20,473 bases of DNA. Origin: Betaproteobacteria bacterium. GTDB lineage: Bacteria > Pseudomonadota > Gammaproteobacteria > Burkholderiales > Casimicrobiaceae. Position numbers and translations under genes: made by a program. Positions 1 through 6,042 of this stretch are shown piece by piece. Location: contig VBCZ01000163.1 in assembly GCA_005889025.1 (NCBI GenBank), positions 3,108 to 23,580 of the forward strand. The letters run 5' to 3'. The notes below the pieces were generated by a model. It did not search any database. It saw only the letters and a program-made list of their open reading frames with translations, and had not been told where the DNA came from. Every line of letters begins with the position of its first letter. Within the stretch, counting starts at the first letter, position 1.

Positions 1-144
1 CTTGCCGAACAGCTGCTCAAGATACGACAGAGAAATCTTCTGCCGCTCGGAAACGCCCGCAAGAGTCACGGGTCCTTGGCCGCCATGCATCGCGACGTCG
101 ATCATCGCGGTCACGGCGAAACGCCCTTTAGTGGTCAGTCGCAT
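1..144 (-). CDS. iscR: Fe-S cluster regulator IscR, N-terminal part (runs off the left edge)
   Basis: Reading leftward from the ATG at 142-144, the first 48 codons begin MRLTTKGRFAVTAMIDVA and continue with a segment ending SLSYLEQLFGK. This is the N-terminal winged-helix region of Rrf2-family regulators and matches IscR closely. IscR is known to bind a [2Fe-2S] cluster and to repress the isc cluster-assembly operon when cluster supply is sufficient. The family is about 160 residues long, so roughly two thirds lie outside the window, including the expected cluster-ligating cysteines, which I cannot check. The promoter just upstream carries an IscR-like site (178-211), which supports autoregulation. 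cysE lies upstream on the same strand. I expect iscS and iscU beyond the left edge, by analogy with other Proteobacteria. Confidence 0.93.
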   Translation of the reverse strand, partial: MRLTTKGRFAVTAMIDVAMHGGQGPVTLAGVSERQKISLSYLEQLFGK

Positions 145-177
145 AAATCCAGTTCCATCGCGTCCTCGACAGCACAA

Positions 178-211
178 ATTTTAGAATACCTGATCGATTT
201 AGTCAACTAAA
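178..211 (-). promoter_or_regulatory. iscR promoter with IscR-type operator
   Basis: On the minus strand a -35 box TTGACT (201-206) is separated by exactly 17 bp from a -10 box TAAAAT (178-183), which puts the start of transcription about 27 nt upstream of the iscR ATG. The stretch 185-211 (beginning TTTAGTTGACTAAAT and ending CAGGTATTC) resembles the type 1 IscR site that overlaps the iscR promoter of Escherichia coli. Overlap of operator and -35 box fits repression by Fe-S-loaded IscR. The match is from memory of the motif, not from a scored matrix. Confidence 0.75.
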
Positions 212-223
212 TGCCCGATTGGT

Positions 224-979
224 TCACTCCAGCATCTTATTGATTTGTTTGGGATCGAACCGCTCCGCCGTAGCTCTGGCGTCCCCGCAGTCCACGCCGT
301 CGCTCTGCAAGTGCTCGATCAAGCGTTGCAGGCGAGTATCGGTCGCCGCCGCGTGATCGAGCAGCGAATGGATCGCCTGGACTATCGGATCGTTCATGTC
401 GGCGCCGATGCCGTAGGCCGAAAACCCGATTTTCGCCGCCTGCGCCTCCCGTCTCAGCGCGTCGTCGCCCGTGACCATGCGCGCCGGAATGCCGACCGCG
501 GTCGCGCCAGGCGGAACATCCCGCACGACCACCGCATTGGAGCCGACTTTGGCGTTATCGCCGACCAGGATCGGGCCCAGAACCTTCGCACCCGCCCCGA
601 GAACCACGCCTCGTCCCAATGTGGGGTGCCTTTTGCCCTTATTCCAGGACGTGCCCCCCAGCGTTACGCCGTGGTAGAGCGTGCAGTCGTCGCCGATTTC
701 GGCGGTTTCGCCGATCACGATACCCATCCCATGATCGATGAACACCCGCCGTCCAATGCTCGCGCCTGGATGGATCTCGATGCCGGTGAGCCATCGGCCC
801 CAGTGCGACATCCACCGGCCCAGCCAGCGCAGGCCGCTCCGCCACAGCGGACGCGCGACCGCGCGATGCCAAACCAGGGCGTGCAGGCCCGGATAGCACG
901 TGAGAACCTCCCACGTCGTCCGGGCTGCCGGATCGCGCTCGAAAACGACGCCGATATCTTCGCGAAGTCGATCAAACAT
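224..979 (-). CDS. cysE: Serine O-acetyltransferase
   Basis: This 251-residue enzyme transfers an acetyl group from acetyl-CoA to L-serine, the step that supplies O-acetylserine for cysteine synthesis. Residues 1-65 form the helical N-terminal part (MFDRLREDIGVVFERDPAAR). Residues about 68-170 are a left-handed beta-helix of hexapeptide repeats. The family's catalytic Asp/His pair is visible as D82-H83 in FIDHGMGIVIGETA, with a second conserved histidine at H103 (LYHGVTLGGT). It is the short bacterial form, lacking the long N-terminal extension of E. coli CysE. An in-frame start at 1102 would add 41 residues, but these would be read from the promoter region and do not look like family sequence, so the ATG at 977-979 is preferred. 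A tail of about 80 residues follows the beta-helix. Placement beside iscR links cysteine, the sulfur source, to Fe-S assembly. Confidence 0.93.
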   Translation of the reverse strand: MFDRLREDIGVVFERDPAARTTWEVLTCYPGLHALVWHRAVARPLWRSGLRWLGRWMSHWGRWLTGIEIHPGASIGRRVFIDHGMGIVIGETAEIGDDCTLYHGVTLGGTSWNKGKRHPTLGRGVVLGAGAKVLGPILVGDNAKVGSNAVVVRDVPPGATAVGIPARMVTGDDALRREAQAAKIGFSAYGIGADMNDPIVQAIHSLLDHAAATDTRLQRLIEHLQSDGVDCGDARATAERFDPKQINKMLE

Positions 980-985
980 CGATGA

Positions 986-1020
986 ATTTTGGCATATCCG
1001 ACAGAATTGCTCAACTATTC
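986..1020 (-). promoter_or_regulatory. Candidate cysE promoter with a second IscR-like site
   Basis: On the minus strand TTGAGC (1009-1014) is followed after 17 bp by CAAAAT (986-991). The stretch 994-1020 (beginning AATAGTTGAGCAATT and ending TCGGATAT) resembles the E. coli iscR operator and is arranged like the iscR site at 185-211, with the operator covering the -35 box. With this -10 box, transcription would start within a base or two of the cysE ATG, giving a leaderless or nearly leaderless message. No Shine-Dalgarno sequence is visible before that ATG, which agrees with this. Confidence 0.5.
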
Positions 1021-1126
1021 GGATTAAGCCTGGATCGCGCGAGTTGGTCGAATGCGCGAGAGCCGACACGCGCATAGTCCGGAATGGCCGGGTCTCGCTC
1101 ATCGCCCAAAGCGCATGACGGCGGCG

Positions 1127-2041
1127 TCAGCGAAGCAAAATCGCTGCGGCCAGAAGCGCACTTATCGCCACGATAAAAGCTGCCAGATAGGCCAGCGAAA
1201 TGATAACTGCCCGCGCGAGCACGCCGGACCACCGGCCGCCGTAGACGTTTTTCATCGACCGCAGCAGATATACGATCGCCCATAGCGCGAGCGCGTCGCG
1301 CACCGCGACGACAGGGATCAGCACGATCAAGGCTACGATCAGGAACAAGAATGCGTGGTTGTGTGCGCCGAACACCAGATGCGCCGCGTAGCGTCGCGGC
1401 CGCGCGGGATAGCGGCGCGCACGTCCGGCATAAGCCAGTTCGACAAGCAGCGCGAACAGCGGCAGCAGCGCGAACATGGCGTACGGCCCATAGCGCAGGA
1501 CACCGGCGAAAATCTGATCGGCTTTGTCTTGCCGAGGCAACCGGTTGAAGACGTCGATTTGGCGTCGCACTGGGTCGACCCACCGACCGGCCCCGGCGTC
1601 CAAGTAGAGGTTTAAGTCCGGGTCGAATCGCAGTGCGGTACCGCCGGGTTCATCGGTATTGAAGACGGTGGTCTCATTGCGCTTCGACTTGGCTGCGTCC
1701 TGGTCGACAAGCTTGGGCGGTTCGCCGGTGAAGCGCAGCAATGCAAACAACGCGATAGAAAGCACGAGGAAAAGCCGCGCGGGACGCACGTAGCGCCGGC
1801 GACGGCCCGCGAAATATTCGCGTGTGAGCCAACCGGGACGAAAAGACAGCGCGATGAGAGTGCGCCAGAAGCGCCCGTCGAGTGCGACATATCGTCCGGC
1901 GGCTTCGCGCAGGAATTCGCGAAGCGTCGGTAGACGCAAGTGAGTTTCCTGTCCGCACTCCGGACAGTAGGCAGCGCCCGCTAAGGCTCCGCAGTTGCGG
2001 CAGCGCCGATCCACTTTGAGTTCGCCACCCTCGGCCTCCAA
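1127..2041 (-). CDS. DUF3667-type zinc-ribbon membrane protein
   Basis: The product of about 304 residues starts with a four-cysteine zinc ribbon (C14-x2-C17 ... C26-x2-C29, CRNCGALAGAAYCPECGQE). An amphipathic region LREFLREAAGRYVALDGRFW follows, then about five hydrophobic segments, for example LFLVLSIALFALL, YAMFALLPLFALLVEL, FLFLIVALIVLIPVVAV and LAAFIVAISALLAAAILL. This order is typical of the DUF3667 family, whose function is unknown; it is predicted to sit in the inner membrane with the ribbon in the cytoplasm. The longest reading uses a TTG immediately after the trmJ stop codon. A GTG at 2012-2014, nine codons in and still upstream of the ribbon, is an alternative start. Abutting trmJ suggests cotranscription. 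It separates trmJ from cysE. Confidence 0.8.
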   Translation of the reverse strand: MEAEGGELKVDRRCRNCGALAGAAYCPECGQETHLRLPTLREFLREAAGRYVALDGRFWRTLIALSFRPGWLTREYFAGRRRRYVRPARLFLVLSIALFALLRFTGEPPKLVDQDAAKSKRNETTVFNTDEPGGTALRFDPDLNLYLDAGAGRWVDPVRRQIDVFNRLPRQDKADQIFAGVLRYGPYAMFALLPLFALLVELAYAGRARRYPARPRRYAAHLVFGAHNHAFLFLIVALIVLIPVVAVRDALALWAIVYLLRSMKNVYGGRWSGVLARAVIISLAYLAAFIVAISALLAAAILLR

Positions 2042-2785
2042 TCATTTCTCCGTTTGCTCGAGCCGCTCCAATCGCTCGTCGATGCGCGCGAGGATGCCGC
2101 GGAGAATATTCACTTCCTCTTTTTCCAGCCTGGCGCGCGCGAACAGGCGTCGCAGCCGCGGAAGCAGGCGCCGGGGCTGCGATGGGCGAAAAAAATTCAG
2201 CGCGGCCAGCGTTTTCTCCCCATGCGCGAACAGCTCGGCGATGCTTTCCTGCGTCGCCGGCTCGAACGCGGGCGCGGACCATACCGTCTCGCCATGCGCT
2301 GCGACTCGAAGCTCGTAAGCGGCGACCTGCACCGCGGCGGCAAGGTTGAGCGATGTGGCGTCCGGCGCGGCGGGAATCGTCGCGACAACCTGGCAGCGGG
2401 CGACTTCGTCGTTGGACAGGCCCGACATTTCGGAGCCGAATACCAGCGCCACGTCGCCCGCTCCGGCGTAGCGCAGCGCCTCGCGCGCGGCGTCGCGCGC
2501 TGAAAGCACCGCTCCCGCGAATTCGCGCGGCCGCGCCGTGAACCCGATCGCCAGTGCAACGCCGTCGAGCGCGGCGTCGAGCGAGGATACGATGCTTGCC
2601 GCATCGAGCACGCTTGTTGCGCCCGCGGCAAGCGCCACGGCATCGGCGTGAGGAAAGCGCTGCGGATTCACCAGGATCAGCCGCGACAGTCCCATCGTCT
2701 GCATCGCGCGGCAGGATGCGCCGATGTTTCCCGGATGACTGGGAGCGCACAGAACGACACGGACACGATCGAGGGGCGAAGGCAT
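2042..2785 (-). CDS. trmJ: tRNA (cytidine/uridine-2'-O-)-methyltransferase TrmJ
   Basis: This 247-residue SPOUT-family enzyme methylates the ribose 2'-hydroxyl of nucleotide 32 in certain tRNAs, using S-adenosylmethionine. The trefoil-knot motifs are all present: N19-centred SHPGNIGASCRAM near the start, ALVFGSEMSGLSNDEVARC at about 113-131, and PAAPDATSLNLAAAVQVAAYE at about 138-158. A charged helical C-terminal tail (KEEVNILRGILARIDERLERLEQ) is normal for TrmJ. The start is taken at the ATG at 2783-2785 because the family begins just before RVVLCAPSHPGN. An upstream in-frame start at 2881 would run through the region shared with the divergent suhB. The stop codon abuts the next gene on the same strand. 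Confidence 0.92.
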   Translation of the reverse strand: MPSPLDRVRVVLCAPSHPGNIGASCRAMQTMGLSRLILVNPQRFPHADAVALAAGATSVLDAASIVSSLDAALDGVALAIGFTARPREFAGAVLSARDAAREALRYAGAGDVALVFGSEMSGLSNDEVARCQVVATIPAAPDATSLNLAAAVQVAAYELRVAAHGETVWSAPAFEPATQESIAELFAHGEKTLAALNFFRPSQPRRLLPRLRRLFARARLEKEEVNILRGILARIDERLERLEQTEK

Positions 2786-2862
2786 GACGGCAATGTACAG
2801 GTAGAATGCGCGGTTGAATCCTTTCGCCGCCACGGATCCTGGACGTGGCGCAGACGCCAGAC

Positions 2863-3699
2863 ATGCATCCGATGCTTTCAACCGCCGTCAAGGCCGCACG
2901 CCGCGCCGGCAGCGTCATCAATCGCGGCGCGCGCGACCTCGATCGTCTGACCATTACCGCGAAGGGCCCGAAGGATTTCGTCAGCGAAGTCGATCGCGCC
3001 GCCGAAGCCGCGATCGTCGATGTGCTGCACGCGACGTACCCGGACCATGCGATTCTAGCAGAGGAAGGCACGGCCAAAGGCGCCAACGCCGACGCCGAAT
3101 ATCTCTGGATCATCGACCCGCTGGATGGAACGACAAACTTCCTGCACGGATTCCCGCAATATTGCGTATCGATAGCGCTGCAACATAAAGGCCAGATCAC
3201 GCAGGGCGTGATTTACGATCCGGTACGCAACGATCTCTTCACCGCGACTCGCGGTCGCGGTGCATTTCTGAACGATCATCGCATGCGTGTCTCGCGGCGG
3301 CAGCACCTTCGCGACTGCCTTATCGGCACCGGATTTCCGTTTCGCGATGGAAGCGATGTCGACACCTACATCAGGATGATGCGTGCGATGATGATGGAAA
3401 CGGTCGGATTGCGGCGCCCCGGTTCCGCAGCGCTCGATCTTGCCTACGTCGCCGCGGGCTACTACGACGGGTTCTGGGAAATCGGCCTCAATGCCTGGGA
3501 TGTCGCGGCGGGGAGCCTGCTCATCCTGGAGGCAGGCGGTCTCGTGGGCGATCTCCTTGGAGATAACGCGTATTTGTACGGTGGCCAGGTCATTGCCGCG
3601 AATCCCAAAATCTTCGCTCAAATAATCAAGGTGCTTGCGCCTTACCAGCGGGCATTTGCCGTCCCCTGGGTCGAAAAAAACCGTATCGTTGCCGGTTAG
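2863..3699 (+). CDS. suhB: Inositol-1-monophosphatase SuhB
   Basis: The 278-residue product belongs to the Li+-sensitive inositol monophosphatase family, which hydrolyses myo-inositol 1-phosphate with Mg2+. In enterobacteria SuhB also joins the rRNA antitermination complex. Metal-binding residues are visible: E67-E68 in AILAEEGT, D85 and D88 in WIIDPLDGTTNFLHG, and D213 in GLNAWDVAAGSLL. The length is close to the usual 260-280. The ATG at 2863 is preferred because family members start MHPML; a GTG six codons upstream (2845) is the alternative. The gene diverges from trmJ across 77 bp that contain TAGAAT at 2802-2807, a possible -10 box. The trmJ/suhB divergent pair is a recurrent arrangement in Betaproteobacteria. 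Confidence 0.93.
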   Translation: MHPMLSTAVKAARRAGSVINRGARDLDRLTITAKGPKDFVSEVDRAAEAAIVDVLHATYPDHAILAEEGTAKGANADAEYLWIIDPLDGTTNFLHGFPQYCVSIALQHKGQITQGVIYDPVRNDLFTATRGRGAFLNDHRMRVSRRQHLRDCLIGTGFPFRDGSDVDTYIRMMRAMMMETVGLRRPGSAALDLAYVAAGYYDGFWEIGLNAWDVAAGSLLILEAGGLVGDLLGDNAYLYGGQVIAANPKIFAQIIKVLAPYQRAFAVPWVEKNRIVAG

Positions 3700-3861
3700 T
3701 ATCGACGCATATCCGCGGCGTTGGCTGTGGTCTTTTGCGCCGTACGAGCCCGCTCTCCAATGGGAACCTCAGTGCGCGCATGACAATTCCAATGTCATTC
3801 TGTAGGATGCCGTCCTACCGCGGCGACGCAAGGTCGGCGCAGGGCCCGAAGGGAGCTACCC

Positions 3862-5979
3862 ATGTGGCAAAAAGGAACGACAAGACTTGTCTTGTTGCTC
3901 GCACTCGGCATTGCCTTGCCGGCAACGGCGTCGGAGCTGGTGAAGCGACTGCGCGTAATGATGCATCCGTCCACGGGCGCGGCCGGCAGCCTTGCTCCCG
4001 ACACCTTGACGCGCCTCGAGATGCTGACGGGGCTTCCCCTGACCCTTGGCGGCGTGACCCGGACCGGTAGCCTCGAATTCGTTTTACCCGAGCCACTCGA
4101 TTCCGAAACGGCCGACGCCATGGCGCGGCGCTTGCGCAGCGACCGGAGCGTGCTCTGGGCGGAGCCGGTGCGGACCGCGCCCACCGCCAAAAGCGCGTCG
4201 GTTGCGGAGGGTGCGACCATCAGCGGCAACAAGCTGATGGTGCGGCTTACGGGCGACACGTCCCCCGAATGGGGCTCGCTGCTCCCGCGCTTCGGCTCCC
4301 TCATCGGCACGCCGATCAGCGTGGAGCGCGCAATCGGCGCCGTTTGGGTGCTCAAGATTGCTGAACCGGTGCCCGACGCTGAGCTCGCGGGCATGGCGGC
4401 GCAACTGGAGACCGATCCCGCGGTACAGTTTGCCGACCCGGTGCGGCGCGCGGTCATCAAGCGGGTACCCAACGATCCCAGCTATCCCAAGCAATGGGCG
4501 CTCTCCGATCCCGTCGGCGGCATCAACGCGCCGACCGCATGGGATATCGACACCGGCAGCGCCGCCATCACGGTCGCGGTCATCGACACGGGCATCACCT
4601 CGCATCCGGAGCTCTCCGGACGGGTTCTTCCAGGCTTCGATTTCATCAGGCGCACCAGCGACGCATCCGATCCCGGCGACGCTACGGGCGAGGGCGAGTG
4701 TTTTCCAGGCTCGCCTGCCGAGTTCAGTTCCTGGCACGGCACGTTCGTCAGCGGTCTCATCGCCGCCAATACCGACAACGGCGCCGGGATCGCAGGGATG
4801 GACTGGAATGCAAAAATTCTTCCGGTGCGCGTGCTGGGAAAATGCGGCGGCACCTTCGACGGCATCGTCGAGGGCGTTCTATGGGCTGCCGGGCTGCCGA
4901 TTGCCGGCGTCCCCGCCAACCAGAATCCGGCAAAAGTGATCAACATGAGCATCGGCGGGTTTACCGCCTGTCCGCAAGCGTTGCAGGACGCGGTCAACCA
5001 GGCGCTGGCGCAGGGCGTGGTCATCGCCGTGGCCGCCGGTAACGAGAGCACCGATGCGGCGAGCTCGGCGCCTGCCGACTGTAGCGGCGTGATGTCGGTG
5101 GGCGCGTCGACGCGCAAAGGCGAACGTACGCTCTATTCCAACTTCAGCCGGCGAATCGACATTTCCGCGCCCGGGGGCGATGGCAACGAGGAGTCGACCC
5201 TCATCACGTCGATTTCCAACGCCGGTCTGAGGTCGCCCGGCAATCCCAGCTACGCCAGCGAAGCAGGCACCAGCTTCGCCGCACCGTTAGTCGCCGGGAC
5301 CGCGTCGCTCATCCTGGCGCGCAACGCCAACCTCACGGCGGGACAGGTTCAGGGAATCATCACCGGGACGGCGCGCAACTTCGCAACCGGAAGCACGTGC
5401 GCTTTCGCGTTGACGTGCGGCGATGGCTTGCTCGATGCCGGACTCGCGGTGCAAAGCACGGTTCCCGCAAGCGCCACGGCGCCGCCGGGAACGGTTGCGA
5501 TCGTCGAGTACTATCGGCGCGACAAGGATCACTACTTCATGACCGGCGACAGCGCGGAGGCCGCGTTCATCGATGCGGTTTACAGCGCGACATTCCAACG
5601 CACCGGCGGGGTGTTTTACGCGTGGCTCTACCGCGGACTCGCGCCTGCCGGCGCGCAACCGGTGTGCCGCTTCTACAGTCCGTTGCCGTTGATCGATTCC
5701 CACTTCTATACCGCAATCGCAAGCGAATGCCAGTTCGTTCAAAACCGGTGGCCGGGCACGTGGGTTCTCGAACAGGCCGACGCCTTTTACGTCCTGCTGC
5801 CCGATGCCACAGGCAATTGCCCGCCAGGCACCTTGCCTGTGTATCGCTTTTTCAACAATAGAAACGACGCCAACCACCGGTATACGATCGATCTTACGGC
5901 GCGCCGCGCGATGCTCAATCGTCAGTGGGCGCCGGAAGGCATCGGCTCGAATGCCGTCGCTTTTTGCAGTCCGATCTGA
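3862..5979 (+). CDS. Secreted subtilisin-like (S8) serine protease with DUF5648-like C-terminal domain
   Basis: This is a 705-residue exported protease. Residues 1-24 form a signal peptide (LVLLLALGIALPATASE). Residues about 25-105 and 122-200 look like two copies of a propeptide-type domain, each ending in a related motif (SVLWAEPVR, AVQFADPVR). The S8 catalytic domain covers about 205-535, with Asp242 in VAVIDTGI, His292 in WHGTFVSG, the oxyanion Asn394 in VAAGNES and Ser471 in GTSFAAPLVAG. HGTF replaces the usual HGTH. Residues about 546-703 are an aromatic-rich region with motifs such as VEYYRRDKDHYFMTGD, SHFYTA and VYRFFNN, as in the DUF5648 domain found at the end of many secreted proteins. 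GGGAG lies 6 nt before the ATG. A terminator follows the gene. Its substrate is unknown. Confidence 0.92.
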   Translation: MWQKGTTRLVLLLALGIALPATASELVKRLRVMMHPSTGAAGSLAPDTLTRLEMLTGLPLTLGGVTRTGSLEFVLPEPLDSETADAMARRLRSDRSVLWAEPVRTAPTAKSASVAEGATISGNKLMVRLTGDTSPEWGSLLPRFGSLIGTPISVERAIGAVWVLKIAEPVPDAELAGMAAQLETDPAVQFADPVRRAVIKRVPNDPSYPKQWALSDPVGGINAPTAWDIDTGSAAITVAVIDTGITSHPELSGRVLPGFDFIRRTSDASDPGDATGEGECFPGSPAEFSSWHGTFVSGLIAANTDNGAGIAGMDWNAKILPVRVLGKCGGTFDGIVEGVLWAAGLPIAGVPANQNPAKVINMSIGGFTACPQALQDAVNQALAQGVVIAVAAGNESTDAASSAPADCSGVMSVGASTRKGERTLYSNFSRRIDISAPGGDGNEESTLITSISNAGLRSPGNPSYASEAGTSFAAPLVAGTASLILARNANLTAGQVQGIITGTARNFATGSTCAFALTCGDGLLDAGLAVQSTVPASATAPPGTVAIVEYYRRDKDHYFMTGDSAEAAFIDAVYSATFQRTGGVFYAWLYRGLAPAGAQPVCRFYSPLPLIDSHFYTAIASECQFVQNRWPGTWVLEQADAFYVLLPDATGNCPPGTLPVYRFFNNRNDANHRYTIDLTARRAMLNRQWAPEGIGSNAVAFCSPI

Positions 5980-5997
5980 GCCGATCAAGCCGGTAGA

Positions 5998-6024
5998 AAG
6001 CGGGCCGAAAGGCCCGCTTTTTTT
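5998..6024. terminator. Intrinsic terminator between convergent genes
   Basis: AGCGGGCC (5999-6006) pairs perfectly with GGCCCGCT (6011-6018) around a GAAA tetraloop. A run of T follows on the plus strand, and complementary A residues lie on the other side. It sits 19 bp after the protease stop and about 20 bp from the stop of the oncoming DUF1631 gene, so it can serve both directions, more strongly the plus strand. Confidence 0.9.
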
Positions 6025-6042
6025 GCGAAGGATCGCAACAAG

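Noticed and set aside
980..1102. Longer N-terminus for cysE, starting at 1102
   Set aside because: The extra 41 residues would be encoded by the promoter region and do not resemble the family N-terminus.
1674..3200. Minus-strand frame of 508 codons
   Set aside because: It overlaps trmJ, suhB and the DUF3667 gene in other frames, is very rich in Arg, Ala and Ser, and has no domain.
3781..3818. Two small inverted repeats upstream of the protease gene (TGACA/TGTCA and GTAGGA/TCCTAC)
   Set aside because: The stems are only 5 and 6 bp, not followed by a T-run, and could not be tied to a promoter.
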